Origin: Agapanthus africanus
Lineage: Eukaryota; Streptophyta; Magnoliopsida; Asparagales; Amaryllidaceae
Assembly: GCA_030015575.1 (NCBI GenBank)
Contig: CM057342.1
Coordinates: 258,068,867-258,132,866 of the forward strand
Length of the DNA stretch: 64,000 nucleotides
Reading direction: 5' to 3'
Position numbers and translations under genes: made by a program. Positions 1-12,568 of this stretch are shown one piece after another. The notes under the pieces are model-generated. The model did not search any database. It worked only from the letters and a program-made list of their open reading frames with translations, and had not been told where the DNA came from. Within the stretch, counting starts at the first letter, position 1. Each line of letters opens with the position of its first letter.

Positions 1-2774
1 CGACCACCTCCTCTCACCGAACCCCGCCGTGACCACCTTGCACCATCTCCATCCACGACGCAACCAACTCCATCAACACCCTTCACCCTCCTCGCCTTCA
101 ACCGCCAACTCCGTCACCAATCCCCAACCATCACTCCGCACTCCCCCTCTCCCCCTCTGTCTCGATCTCTCTTTCTCCTGATCTCTCTCTCCCTGTCCCT
201 CACTCTGCCCCCTCTCCTTCTCATTCTCTCTCCCCCGATCACTCCCTCTCTCCCTCTGTCTCAACTCTCTCTCTCTCGTTTCCCTCTCTCTCTAACTCTC
301 AGCCTCCCTGGCTCTCTGTTACCCTCTCTCTCTCACTGTCCTTCTCTAACACTCTCTCTCTCTAAACCCTTTCTCTCTCTGCCTCTCGTTGCAGTCACTT
401 CCTCTCCCCTGCAAACCCCTCGTCCTCGGCCTCGACAGCATCAGCAATCTCCAGCCCCAACACCACCCGAACACGCAGCAACCATCCTCAGACTCGAGCC
501 GAACCCAAACTTTAGCGAGACTCGTCGCACGTTTGCCACTTCGTGCCGGGACGTGTCACCACCGTCTCCGCTGCCGTGCTATCAATTCTTCGTGTCCAGG
601 CAAGTTTTTACTTGCTTTCATGCTATTTATCATTAAATTACAAATCAAAATCGTAGATATTCCATGTTTTGCTTGATGCTAACTATTGCCATAAAACCGT
701 TCGATACTTGTTCTCATAGAAAATCATTATCCAATTTGACGGAACTAGATATAATGCTGTGGCCCTTGATATGTTGAATACCTTGTGCAAGTTTCATTAG
801 GAAATACGACTGTTAAAGATTAAAACGACTACCCCCAAGTTTAACCGTAAAGCTGAAATTCTATTGTACCTGAAAATCGTTAAATTCACCATAAATCATA
901 TACATAATAGAATGGTGCGTTCGAGGGCTCAAATCGAAGCCAACTCGATGAACTTTAACCCTATACTGGTTTTCTGACATTCCTGTACTTAAATGGTGAT
1001 GATATTCGTATCGGAGTGCGACTCTGGACTGCAGTCCAGAGCAACTCCAGTTATTGGTTGCTGTCCCGTATTGAGTACCACAGGAATTACTTAACTCGTA
1101 GATTGCGGAACTCCGCTGCTTATTGTAGGTAACTCTGTTAGCTAGACAACACAATTAGTTTCATCCTGTTTCGTTATCATTTACTATTTAATCTGTAATT
1201 TAGAAGATCGGGACACATAACAGTCCCAGCAGATTCAGAATTGACATGTTGATATTAAACAGATTATAACTCCTAACATACAGACGCGATTGAAGATCCG
1301 TTTGTTGCGTTGAAAACTTTACTGAAAACCATAGAATTCTTTCAACTATAGCGTCGCTAAATTATGATCCCAACTGGGGTTAAAATGCGTTGCGAAATGG
1401 ATTCCTGATTCTGAAATTGGATTTCCAGCCGCGAACGCTTAAAATGAAATGGTCATAACTATTGATCCTGGAACCCGATTGGATTGAAACAAAATTAGAT
1501 GGATAGATAACTAAACATATTAATTACTACCCTTTTATCATTTCGCTAAATTATATACATATGTTTCATGATAAATCGTGCAAGTGACAGACTGTTGTTT
1601 TTATGACACCTTAATTGTGCTTCTTATACTGTTCATGCATCATATCATACCCATGTCATCGTATTGATAACCTAGTGGCATCGTGCATCTACCCAGTGTT
1701 AGATTTTAGTGGTGATTGTGGCAAGTACGTCAGTGTTCGTGTATTCGTGATTAAGTGAATGTGATACGTACTTGTGCACAATCAGTGTCCCTTTTTATTC
1801 TATTGCATTGTCGACGTCTGTGGGATGCGTGTACGTGTGACTATAAGTGGTATGGGACACTTATGGAAGCGCTTGCATGGGTGTCACAGATAAGGCATCC
1901 GACACTGCCATTTATCTTAGGTATTAGTCGGGACGTGCTTGATGGAGGTCCTGCCTCCAGTTCTCGCGCAGACTTGTCACGGATCGATTAGTATTTAGGG
2001 TTATGGTTAGCGTTTGATGTAGACCTCGGGGTGTGGGGTAGTTCAAGTGTGAATTCAACAGAATCTCGGGAGTCCCATGCCGGCTTATATATTTAGGGAG
2101 TTATATGGAGATTTACAGGGTATGTGCTATAGACACCGTGATACATTCGTTACATGTTGGGCCCGTGGTCCCTTGCCCTTGGGTTCTACCCTTGGGTGGA
2201 GGACACTCGCGAGTGGTTGACTCTCACACTTGGACTGACGATAGGCTTATTGACCTGTGCAGTGAGACTTAGAGACCGATAGGGTTACTGTCATTTACAT
2301 TCCTTCTATACTGTGTTGACATTCGTGACATATTGTTATACTGCTTTACTTTTCCGCTGCATTTATTCCCGCTCATTTATATTCATGCTGTTATTGATTT
2401 ACTGTTATTCATATCCTTCACCACTGTTAGAACTGTTACTTGAGTATTTACATTATATTGCTATTGTGTCGCTCTGACGACCTGAGTATGCATGCTCAGT
2501 GTGAGGAGAAGATTTAGCTTGGACCAGATCTAGACGTGCATCACAGACTTCTTGACTTGCCTTCCCGATTTACATTCTTTGGTTCTACTCAGGTCAGTTT
2601 ATATTATTGTATCTTTCAGTTACTGCATTTCTCATTACCTGCGCATCGTTTACTGTTTACCATGATAAACTAGAAGCCGAAGTGTGACTACGGCAGGACT
2701 TTTCCCTGACCGTAGGAGCATGGCTGGCCTTGTCTACCCCTCGTATTCCGTATTTTGGGAAGCGGGGCGTGACA
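1..2774 (+). repeat. 5' LTR (partial) of the TR-GAG-like element
   Basis: Matches 5940-8715 almost base for base. By comparison with the 3' copy about 335 bp of its start lie outside the window. It contains a C/T-rich stretch near the left edge and ends GCGTGACA just before the primer site. Apparent short reading frames in it are low-complexity or match nothing I recognise. Confidence 0.93.
130..395 (+). repeat. Pyrimidine-rich (CT)n tract inside the LTR
   Basis: An almost pure C/T strand of about 260 bp with many CTCTCT runs; repeated in the 3' LTR at about 6069-6336. The only indel between the two LTRs (2 bp) falls here, as expected for replication slippage. Such polypurine/polypyrimidine tracts can adopt triplex DNA and often act as promoter elements in plants (GAGA-type); neither role is shown here. 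Confidence 0.85.
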
Positions 2775-2783
2775 TGGTTTAGT

Positions 2784-2795
2784 TGGTATCAGAGC
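2784..2795 (+). other. Primer binding site (tRNA-Met)
   Basis: TGGTATCAGAGC, the classic plant LTR-retrotransposon site complementary to the 3' end of initiator tRNA-Met, 9 bp after the LTR end. Confidence 0.95.
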
Positions 2796-3120
2796 CAGGT
2801 TTTGCATCGATTGGGATTGCAGTTTTCCATGTATAGCTTGATAATCTAAGACATCACTCGGTCTAGATTGTAAACTTGTCCTTCTTGATCTATATTCATA
2901 TCGTGTGTTCAGCTATCCATTCGCTATGGCTTCGGGTGACCTAGCAAGATTACGTGGTTGCAATTGCACTACCGTACTCTGTTTAGGTGACTTAAAGTCA
3001 TACAGTTGATTCTCCACTTATAATAAATTCAGCATCTCTGATATTTTGAATCTTTGTCCTATCCATTTTGATTCGTAATCTTGTGACTTATATCATCCTC
3101 AAAATTGTTATTTTAGGACC

Positions 3121-3519
3121 ATGTCTTCCAACGACTCTTCGTCTTTATCCGCTCCCCAGAATCAGACCGTTGAAATCCTGAGTGTACTGCAAGATTTGAA
3201 GGAAGCCCAAGAGCGAACAAAAGACTTATCAGCTGAAGGACTGAGAAGACAGGTGAGTCAGACCCCAGCGGGAGCATCCTATCATAAAGGGATCCCTATT
3301 AGACGAGGAAAAGAGAAGAAGATGAAACGTCAACAGAAGTATCAGAAGAACCCATGCTGTGGGTACTGTAAGAGGCCGGGACATCTTCAGAGGGATTGCC
3401 GCCGCGCCCAAGGGAAATGTCTAATATGCGGTTCCAACGAACACCGCATCAACGGTTGCCCAGAAAGGAAAGAACTACAAGGAGGAAACTCGTCCACACT
3501 CCTCACTTCTAACAAGTGA
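3121..3519 (+). CDS. Truncated Gag / nucleocapsid protein with two zinc knuckles
   Basis: A 132-residue ORF beginning with ATG about 335 bp after the primer site. Residues 1-60 are Ser/Gln/Glu-rich with a short helical stretch. Residues about 60-77 are strongly basic (RRGKEKKMKRQQKYQKN). Two perfect CX2CX4HX4C knuckles follow: CGYCKRPGHLQRDC (about 79-92) and CLICGSNEHRINGC (about 100-113). Knuckles of this kind are the RNA-binding nucleocapsid part of retroelement Gag. A plant gypsy Gag is normally 300-500 residues with a capsid domain ahead of the knuckles; that domain is missing, so this is a nucleocapsid-only Gag. The frame is open in a very young insertion, so it may be expressed and bind the element RNA. 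It could instead be a decayed remnant. Confidence 0.75.
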   Translation: MSSNDSSSLSAPQNQTVEILSVLQDLKEAQERTKDLSAEGLRRQVSQTPAGASYHKGIPIRRGKEKKMKRQQKYQKNPCCGYCKRPGHLQRDCRRAQGKCLICGSNEHRINGCPERKELQGGNSSTLLTSNK

Positions 3520-3894
3520 GGATCATCGCGTAGTTTGAACTTCGACCATAAAGCGGATCCAACCCAAGATTCAACTCGCATGACGATGATGCAGCGTTCT
3601 GGCAATCAAAGAAGAATGTTATGTTTTCCAATTTCAGTATAAATTCGTCACCTTTTTATGAATATTTCATTCCATTTGAAATCTTGTATCCGCTGAACTT
3701 TAATTGAATGCAATAAAATTTGAATCATAATATATGTATCATTCTCTTGTTTCTCCTTATTCATATTATTCGTGATCACAGCGTTTCTATACTGATTTTC
3801 AGTTCCTGCAACCGCATATCTTTCTATACTTCGTATACTTGACTATTCTCCTTGATGTATTCCGTTGTTTAATCATGACTTTCCTTTCCATAAC

Positions 3895-4380
3895 ATGGCC
3901 CACCCGAGAGCAGCGCCGCATTTGGATGAAGATGCGCAATCCTGTGTTTCCTTAGACCGCACGCTGATGAGTTCTGACGACGAGATAAACGGTCCACAGG
4001 TCAACTTCGAAGACAATGATTCAGAGAACGAAGGAGCAGTCGCCCCAGAGTTTGACATGATGGCTGATCCTGACGAAGAAGAAGGAGATCCTGAAGAGAA
4101 CCCTATAGATGAAGACCCGATAGAGGAAGATCCCGAGGAAGACCCAATAGAAGTAAATCCAGCGGAGGGAGACCCCGTGGAAGAAAATCCAGAAGAAGAG
4201 AATCGCATGGAATCGGACCTCGACGAAGAAGCTCTATTCGAGGAAGAAGGACCAGAAGATCAAGATCCTGTGAGGGAAGGACTTCCAATAGTGATACCTG
4301 CGAGACGCTATGGAAATGGACGCCCCTACCTGAGTGCGCGAGCCTACCGCAACCTACTGAATCTCCACAACAGCAACTGA
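3895..4380 (+). CDS. Acidic Asp/Glu/Pro-repeat protein, unknown function
   Basis: A 161-residue ORF from the first ATG in an open frame; the frame extends 30 bp upstream without an ATG. After a short N-terminus, residues about 40-135 are dominated by Asp, Glu and Pro in a loose repeat of the type D/E-P-x-E-E-(D/N)-P-(I/V)-E. The last 30 residues change character and are basic and aromatic (ARRYGNGRPYLSARAYR). It follows the nucleocapsid ORF after 375 bp and is the only other plausible protein of the element. No protease, polymerase or other fold is recognisable. Acidic tails are known next to Gag in some plant gypsy elements, but I cannot assign this to a family. A role as Gag partner or histone-like chaperone would be guesswork. 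It may be non-coding in practice. Confidence 0.5.
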   Translation: MAHPRAAPHLDEDAQSCVSLDRTLMSSDDEINGPQVNFEDNDSENEGAVAPEFDMMADPDEEEGDPEENPIDEDPIEEDPEEDPIEVNPAEGDPVEENPEEENRMESDLDEEALFEEEGPEDQDPVREGLPIVIPARRYGNGRPYLSARAYRNLLNLHNSN

Positions 4381-5593
4381 CGGAATCACCTTTTGATGTT
4401 GTCCTTCTGGCCAAATAAACAGTGTATGGTTTAAGGCCACTTTTCGCCTTTGGGGATGCCTTGTTTTAAATTTTCTTGAATGAGATAAATCTTCTGAGTT
4501 CGTAAATTTCCGATTATTGATTCGCTTGATACTTGTTTATTGCTCATATCCATTTATTTTCTATTGAATTCCCTGACCGTCCACCCCTACCCGTTGTATA
4601 GTTTTCACCTCGTTTCGATTAGAAAGTACCGCACCCTGATCCTTGGAATGAGCCACCCTTCATCCCTCGTCTGTACCCCGTTGAGAATCCTTCTGGGAGG
4701 AGAACAGTTCCTATGAAACTTCCGAGTTCAATTACTCTTCAATTTTGATTCGGGGGTTGTGCCGACGGTTGTTTCCCTCACACTTTTCCTTTGGTAATTT
4801 TTGTTGCCCATCCTTACTTCCTGTGCAGACCCGATTCCAATCTCCTTGATCTTCAGCCTAAAACCGACACACTCCAACCTTCTGATTGAGCCACATTTCC
4901 TTATAATCATTACCCTATCTAGCCCCGTACCTATTGGTGTTCTTCCTATTACCCTAATTATATTTAATGATGCTGTTGTTCAAAAATCTAGTTTCAGTAT
5001 TTTGAATTTATCGAAGAGAATGTGTTATTGATTACCCTGTTTCATGTATTTTAAGTACATTATTAGTATTCTCTTTTCAGTAGCGCACCCGTACACCGCG
5101 CAAATTTTGTTCCATGTTTCTTAGATTCACTATACAAGTTTTCAAAAATCATTTTAAACCTATTTTCGATACATTTTCCAAAAATGTTTTAACCTACTGA
5201 CTGGTTTTCACTATATTATTGTCGTTACTTTGTTTTCGGGTTTGTACTCATGTTTACTATATAAATAGCTGAACTTTATACTTTTCTGCTTGTTTTACTA
5301 AACTTAATTGTGCACATATATGGTTTCGACTTTTATCGAACACACTTTGATTTTTATTGTTCGTTATTGTTACCTATGTCCTCGGGTACTTATAGTTCGC
5401 CCTTATAGTTTTCCTGTATTATACCTTGTAAGCCTATTTTTGTATGTGGTTCTTATACATATGTATGTACTTTCAAAACTTTGTCCACCCGTTTTTAAGT
5501 AATTCAGCATGTATTAGTGTTCAATATAATAATTCTTCGCTTATTATTTATATCTAGTTGTTACTTTTAAATTTTGAGGACAAAATTTTTTGT
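4381..5593 (+). other. AT-rich internal region without recognised genes
   Basis: Sequence between the acidic ORF and the polypurine tract. Only short, low-complexity frames are present, with nothing resembling pol. It may hold sequence left after loss of pol. Confidence 0.6.
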
Positions 5594-5606
5594 AAGGGTG
5601 GTATGA
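5594..5606 (+). other. Polypurine tract of the TR-GAG-like element
   Basis: AAGGGTGGTATGA immediately before the TG of the 3' LTR, preceded by the TTGAGGACAAAATTTTT block typical of Tekay/Del gypsy elements. It primes plus-strand DNA synthesis. Confidence 0.85.
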
Positions 5607-8600
5607 TGTAACACCCGGTCCCTTTTATACCGAAGTCCGTATTTTATTACTTTAGAATTCTATTTATTCTATTTACAATTTTATGTGTTTTATTTAGAAA
5701 ATTATTTATTTATTAAAACCCTTTCTTTAAACCCACATCCTATTTTCTAACCTATTTTTCCCTCGAGCCACACCCCAACGAGCCGTGCCTACCTCCACGC
5801 TTTCCACCTCCGGCGCCCTTCTTCTTCCTCGATCACCCGAGTCCCTATCTCTTTCTCACCCTCGACCCGAGACCCCATCACCCATCACCTCCCTCACCGT
5901 TTCCTCTACCCTCGAGATTCTACACCTTCTCCCAAAACTCGACCACCTCCTCTCACCGAACCCCGCCGTGACCACCTTGCACCATCTCCATCCACGACGC
6001 AACCAACTCCATCAACACCCTTCACCCTCCTCGCCTTCAACCGCCAACTCCGTCACCAATCCCCAACCATCACTCCGCACTCCCCCTCTCCCCCTCTGTC
6101 TCGATCTCTCTTTCTCCTGATCTCTCTCTCCCTGTCCCTCACTCTGCCCCCTCTCCTTCTCATTCTCTCTCCCCCGATCACTCCCTCTCTCCCTCTGTCT
6201 CAACTCTCTCTCTCTCGTTTCCCTCTCTCTCTAACTCTCAGCCTCCCTGGCTCTCTGTTACCCTCTCTCTCTCACTGTCCTTCTCTAACACTCTCTCTCT
6301 CTCTAAACCCTTTCTCTCTCTGCCTCTCGTTGCAGTCACTTCCTCTCCCCTGCAAACCCCTCGTCCTCGGCCTCGACAGCATCAGCAATCTCCAGCCCCA
6401 ACACCACCCGAACACGCAGCAACCATCCTCAGACTCGAGCCGAACCCAAACTTTAGCGAGACTCGTCGCACGTTTGCCACTTCGTGCCGGGACGTGTCAC
6501 CACCGTCTCCGCTGCCGTGCTATCAATTCTTCGTGTCCAGGCAAGTTTTTACTTGCTTTCATGCTATTTATCATTAAATTACAAATCAAAATCGTAGATA
6601 TTCCATGTTTTGCTTGATGCTAACTATTGCCATAAAACCGTTCGATACTTGTTCTCATAGAAAATCATTATCCAATTTGACGGAACTAGATATAATGCTG
6701 TGGCCCTTGATATGTTGAATACCTTGTGCAAGTTTCATTAGGAAATACGACTGTTAAAGATTAAAACGACTACCCCCAAGTTTAACCGTAAAGCTGAAAT
6801 TCTATTGTACCTGAAAATCGTTAAATTCACCATAAATCATATACATAATAGAATGGTGCGTTCGAGGGCTCAAATCGAAGCCAACTCGATGAACTTTAAC
6901 CCTATACTGGTTTTCTGACATTCCTGTACTTAAATGGTGATGATATTCGTATCGGAGTGCGACTCTGGACTGCAGTCCAGAGCAACTCCAGTTATTGGTT
7001 GCTGTCCCGTATTGAGTACCACAGGAATTACTTAACTCGTAGATTGCGGAACTCCGCTGCTTATTGTAGGTAACTCTGTTAGCTAGACAACACAATTAGT
7101 TTCATCCTGTTTCGTTATCATTTACTATTTAATCTGTAATTTAGAAGATCGGGACACATAACAGTCCCAGCAGATTCAGAATTGACATGTTGATATTAAA
7201 CAGATTATAACTCCTAACATACAGACGCGATTGAAGATCCGTTTGTTGCGTTGAAAACTTTACTGAAAACCATAGAATTCTTTCAACTATAGCGTCGCTA
7301 AATTATGATCCCAACTGGGGTTAAAATGCGTTGCGAAATGGATTCCTGATTCTGAAATTGGATTTCCAGCCGCGAACGCTTAAAATGAAATGGTCATAAC
7401 TATTGATCCTGGAACCCGATTGGATTGAAACAAAATTAGATGGATAGATAACTAAACATATTAATTACTACCCTTTTATCATTTCGCTAAATTATATACA
7501 TATGTTTCATGATAAATCGTGCAAGTGACAGACTGTTGTTTTTATGACACCTTAATTGTGCTTCTTATACTGTTCATGCATCATATCATACCCATGTCAT
7601 CGTATTGATAACCTAGTGGCATCGTGCATCTACCCAGTGTTAGATTTTAGTGGTGATTGTGGCAAGTACGTCAGTGTTCGTGTATTCGTGATTAAGTGAA
7701 TGTGATACGTACTTGTGCACAATCAGTGTCCCTTTTTATTCTATTGCATTGTCGACGTCTGTGGGATGCGTGTACGTGTGACTATAAGTGGTATGGGACA
7801 CTTATGGAAGCGCTTGCATGGGTGTCACAGATAAGGCATCCGACACTGCCATTTATCTTAGGTATTAGTCGGGACGTGCTTGATGGAGGTCCTGCCTCCA
7901 GTTCTCGCGCAGACTTGTCACGGATCGATTAGTATTTAGGGTTATGGTTAGCGTTTGATGTAGACCTCGGGGTGTGGGGTAGTTCAAGTGTGAATTCAAC
8001 AGAATCTCGGGAGTCCCATGCCGGCTTATATATTTAGGGAGTTATATGGAGATTTACAGGGTATGTGCTATAGACACCGTGATACATTCGTTACATGTTG
8101 GGCCCGTGGTCCCTTGCCCTTGGGTTCTACCCTTGGGTGGAGGACACTCGCGAGTGGTTGACTCTCACACTTGGACTGACGATAGGCTTATTGACCTGTG
8201 CAGTGAGACTTAGAGACCGATAGGGTTACTGTCATTTACATTCCTTCTATACTGTGTTGACATTCGTGACATATTGTTATACTGCTTTACTTTTCCGCTG
8301 CATTTATTCCCGCTCATTTATATTCATGCTGTTATTGATTTACTGTTATTCATATCCTTCACCACTGTTAGAACTGTTACTTGAGTATTTACATTATATT
8401 GCTATTGTGTCGCTCTGACGACCTGAGTATGCATGCTCAGTGTGAGGAGAAGATTTAGCTTGGACCAGATCTAGACGTGCATCACAGACTTCTTGACTTG
8501 CCTTCCCGATTTACATTCTTTGGTTCTACTCAGGTCAGTTTATATTATTGTATCTTTCAGTTACTGCATTTCTCATTACCTGCGCATCGTTTACTGTTTA

Positions 8601-8715
8601 CCATGATAAACTAGAAGCCGAAGTATGACTACGGCAGGACTTTTCCCTGACCGTAGGAGCATGGCTGGCCTTGTCTACCCCTCGTATTCCGTATTTTGGG
8701 AAGCGGGGCGTGACA
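5607..8715 (+). repeat. 3' LTR of the TR-GAG-like element (3109 bp)
   Basis: Complete LTR with TG...CA ends (TGTAACACCC ... GCGTGACA). It differs from the 5' copy by one base at 8625 and a 2-bp CT indel near 6303. Confidence 0.95.
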
Positions 8716-8850
8716 GTTGTTGGCATGGAGGAGGCTGGCCGCGGGCTCGACTTGGGCATGGGCCCGCTTGACCTGGGCTTGGGCCCACCTGGCTTGGGGT
8801 TGACCTTGACTTTGACTCGGTCAACAGGGGTGTAAATTTTTACCCCAACA
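8716..8850 (-). repeat. LTR-G fragment (host of the TR-GAG insertion)
   Basis: Shares the terminal block of the LTRs ending at 28836 and 38569: a GGCCGG-rich stretch, repeated 'CTTGGGCATGGGCCC' motifs, 'TTGACTTTGACT..GTCAAC', then CCCCAACA. It ends exactly where copia-A internal sequence begins. The following GGCGC is the expected 5-bp TSD, because intact copia-A copies read ...GCGATGGCGCATGCTCAC at this place (18360). The other end lies left of the window. Confidence 0.8.
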
Positions 8851-9436
8851 GGCGCATACTCACAGCCCGTGTGATACCGAATACCCAACTTCTCTACTGA
8901 TCAGTCTCACAAAGCCTGTTTGTGAAACTCTTGCGTTCAAGAAATAGCCTCAGTGAGTGGATCCGCTCTGATATTTCTTTCTATGTCTCTCTTTGTCTCA
9001 AGTTCGTGGAGAAAGCCATCTCCCGTAATGAGCAATACCTGTCTAAGAATATGTCTGGATATCTGAAGGGACTCAGTTCATAAATGAACTCCAAATCCAG
9101 AAAACTTCATAGACTGTAATGTCAACTGAATTAAATCAGTATCCTGCGCCATGCTACCCTCAGGATCTGTTTGGACCACCTGTCCAAACTACTGCCCCTC
9201 GTCAGAGAGAAAACTATAACTCTGACAGTCACTCTGTCAGCCAGGTCATCTTGGAAGCCTGGAATGATAACCGTCTCCCGAAAGAGGCTGCCATTATCAT
9301 ATCCCTAGAACATCCACTTATATTCATAAATTGCTTCCGAATGTTTCTCCAGAATTGGATCAATATAAACTTATTGCAGCTAGTGCAAAAACAACATCTG
9401 GTGTGGTACTTGACATCTCATAATTGACTTAATTAC

Positions 9437-11220
9437 CTAAGCAAGTGATATGCCAATCATGCACTCCCTTCTCCCCTTTAGTCTGTAAGACACCTTCAGA
9501 GAGAGTGACTCCATCATCTGCAGGTACATTACCGTGCCAGGAGTCGTCCATTCTAAAACACCTTTAGAATACTGTCTGAGTACCCAGATTGGGAAACTCC
9601 CCAAATATAGATCTAAAACCATAGACCTAGTGACCAGAATGCTTAATATTATATCCATATCTTATGTGGAGAAACCACTGTGTGACAAGCATAGTATAAC
9701 CGATTGTAGGATAGGAATTTTACTTCCTATAAAGTGCATGTCATCCAAATACCAAGACATCACACCCTACAACTTTATTAATGGATCCATCTTCTATTCT
9801 GATGAAGTCAAACCTATGACTTTCACATCAAAAATAGAAGATCTATCTCCGCTATATCTGCTTTAGTCTATAAATAGACACAAGTTGCTTGTCCACTATG
9901 CTTTCGCTGCTCCCATTGACTATAACAACCCTCTGGCAGAGTCATATACACGTACACTTCTAAAGCTAGTTTAGAACGACGCTATACGCATCCTCCTGCC
10001 GGGTTTCATAGTCCGGAACAACAGTGGTGTCAAGTCTAGGTAAACAAGAACCTCCCTGTCACCGTCTTTAAGGATACCGAAGTACCTCTCGGACGCCTGA
10101 GGTTACCCATCATATCTGGAGAGTGGCAAATGGAATGTCAAACCTGATTGAATCTTTTGGTCCTATTAAATTTTCAGTAATCGTCTGTGGTTCTGGAATT
10201 ACTTCCAGTTCTACCATACTCCCAATACTGTTTTCTAAAAAAGTCCATTTTACAAAAACTGTGGCGAGTCAAGAACATTATCACTATTGATCTTGCAGAT
10301 GGTAGAAAGCTATCCCTCGTCATAACCCGGGATAACCTACAAACTGCCATTACAGAAATGTGCCTTGAGTTATCCAGAGTCTAGTTTTAAGCATAAGCCG
10401 GACAACTCCATATAGCTTAACATCGTTAAGATATGAACCATTCTATATACAATATAGAAACAGAGGCACTAAATAATTGGAACTAGATTCAAATCATGCA
10501 GCTGTCTCCACTGCATGTCAACTATATGGAAGGAGGCCGATCAGCATTACTCAACTCAGGAGTGCATCCAGATATGAGTAACCTGAAAGAGAAGCAAGTT
10601 TTCAAAAGCCATTACTATCAACTGAATACCAAACATAAGTATCTACATTTTTGATCACCTTGAAGAATTCTGATACTTGCAACACGTGGTTCTCTACTTT
10701 ACTCTTATACCTATAACTTCTCAAAACTTGGACTTTGTATTTCTACGAAACACGTGTCTAAAACTTGAGAAGTCACAAGTAAACAGAATATAGTATGGGG
10801 ACCAACCCCTCCGTTCTAATGGACACTGGACAACATACAATACTTTGTATAAGTCCATTGAGTTTAATAACTCATACCCTGTGCGTCGTAGGTTGAAAAC
10901 TGTACTTATGGTTAAGAAGAATTACACCGATGTTTAATGTTCTTTACCTAACCATCAACTGATATAGCTAAATATCATGGACATAATTTCAAAAAGATAT
11001 ATCTCACTTTATAAAATAAAGTACAGATACATCTGTTTGAAATTGGTGCATAACAACGGATATTCAAAACCAAATATTTGCCGTCCGGCAAAACCCAGGC
11101 GATTTCCTCAAATATCACCAATTACAACGAATCCCGATTTAATGAGGATGATCACCTAATTCCCAATAACTTACTCCCACTCATCATCTGTAAAACCATA
11201 CAGATGTGAGAATCATATCT
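9437..11220 (-). pseudogene. copia-A pol remnant (integrase, reverse transcriptase, RNase H)
   Basis: Broken coding sequence read on the minus strand. The reverse transcriptase active-site box is visible as WYLDD (Y-L-D-D codons at 9740-9751). Downstream on the minus strand come phrases matching the copia pattern 'LGxxIxRDRSRxxLGLSQ' in decayed form (ILVTRSMVLDLYLGSFPIWV). Upstream (about 10680-10870) the DNA aligns with the integrase core of copia-C (42242-42433). Stops and frameshifts occur throughout, many shared with the two other copia-A copies. A functional polyprotein is excluded. Confidence 0.75.
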
Positions 11221-12568
11221 GGTAAATACATACCCTGGAGTAAGGATCTAGTTGGAAAATCAGTTTTCTATTAACAACGCATAGTGAAACTGAAATATGA
11301 AAATGTTTCGAAGGGGTATCCGGGTATTCCTAGTAATGCCTCTTCCATTATCAGATTCACGATTGTAACCGTACATTTCTTTGTCATCTCTCCAAATCCC
11401 TTTATTTGTCTTTACTAATTACCTTCTGTACACCATACTTAGGCTAATTGATTTTCTTCCTTCCCTACCGTTCGGCACCAGCCTATGATTTGGAAGAAGA
11501 CTATTCAATAAGCGTAATAGGTGTACTTTCCTAAACCTAGGAGCCCTCGCAATCTGAGAGAAGGTAAAGATAAAAGATAACTGAATAAATCTTATTCTAT
11601 TTCTCCTGAACCAGAATCCATCCTCGAACTGGAACAAGTTCCATCGAGTTCGTATATAACCATATGATGGATTATCCAATAACTGTGGATCTTCATAGTG
11701 ATACGGGGTGTTCTGGAGATATCCAAAGGTGAAGTAGGAGTGGCGATGAAATACGTGGTTTGGTCGTGAATGATAGCAGTCGCAATTTACTTTGCTCTCT
11801 TTCTAATCCCTTTATTTGTCTTTACTTATTACCTTCTGTACACCACACTTAGGCTAATTGGTTTTCTTCATTCCCTACCTTTCGGCACCTGCCTATAGTT
11901 TGGAAGAAGACTATCCAATAAGCACAATAGATGTACCCTCATAATCCTAGGAGTACTCGCAACCTGAGAGAAGGTAAAAGGAAAAGACAACTGAATAGTT
12001 CTATTCATTTTCTCCAGAACCGGAAACCATCCCCGAATCTGGAACAAGTTCCTTCGAGTTCGTATGTAACTATACGATGGTCATATCCAATGAAAATAGG
12101 ATCTTCGTAGTGATACGGACTGTTCCGGAGAAAAGCAAAGGGTAAAAGTAGGAGTGGCAATAAAGTATGCAACTCAGATAATCCAAAAAGCCAGTGTTTT
12201 AAGAAAGTTCGGTTAACTTGGTTACTGAGTTATAGTCTAGGGCCGGGACATGGTCGCTGCCAAAGAGAGAGAGAAAAGAAACACTCTGCGTGCACTCTAA
12301 CCTAGATCAGAATGGTTAATCATTTTATCTAATCAGGATGTCTCCCACTGTATCCTCAAATTCTCCTCCAAAGCTGAAAGAAGAATTAGTCGATATCATC
12401 TAAAATCACCCGAGGAGTAAACAACTCATCAGTGGGTATCGGGATCCAACTATCATCGTATGATAACTTGATGGTATCCACTCACGTTATCACACTCCAG
12501 AAGGTATGCGCATATCTGGCAAGTTTCCTGTATGTTTGAAACTCCCGATGTGATTTCTACCCCATGCT

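Larger units (their letters stand above)
1..8715 (+). mobile_element. Non-autonomous LTR retrotransposon, Tekay/Del-like (TR-GAG type), 5' end outside window
   Basis: Two direct copies of one LTR flank an internal region of about 2.8 kb. The LTR starts TGTAACACCC and ends GCGTGACA; a tRNA-Met primer site follows the 5' LTR and a purine tract (AAGGGTGGTATGA) precedes the 3' LTR. The 3' end of the internal region (TTGAGGACAAAATTTTT then the purine tract then TGTAACACCC) resembles Tekay/Del gypsy elements. The internal region holds only a zinc-knuckle Gag fragment and an acidic ORF. No protease, reverse transcriptase, RNase H, integrase or chromodomain was found, so movement must depend on an autonomous relative. 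I found one substitution (2684 G versus 8625 A) and one 2-bp CT-repeat indel over the 2774 bp of LTR available for comparison, implying very recent insertion (order 10,000-20,000 years). The host site is an LTR-G sequence; the left TSD lies outside the window, and the right flank begins GTTGT. Confidence 0.9.

Noticed and set aside
73..264. Arg/Glu-rich ORF on the minus strand of the LTR (also at 6012-6203)
   Set aside because: It is the reverse of the CT-rich tract; low complexity, not a gene.
9119..9427. 102-codon ORF on the + strand
   Set aside because: Antisense to copia-A pol; no protein similarity recognised.
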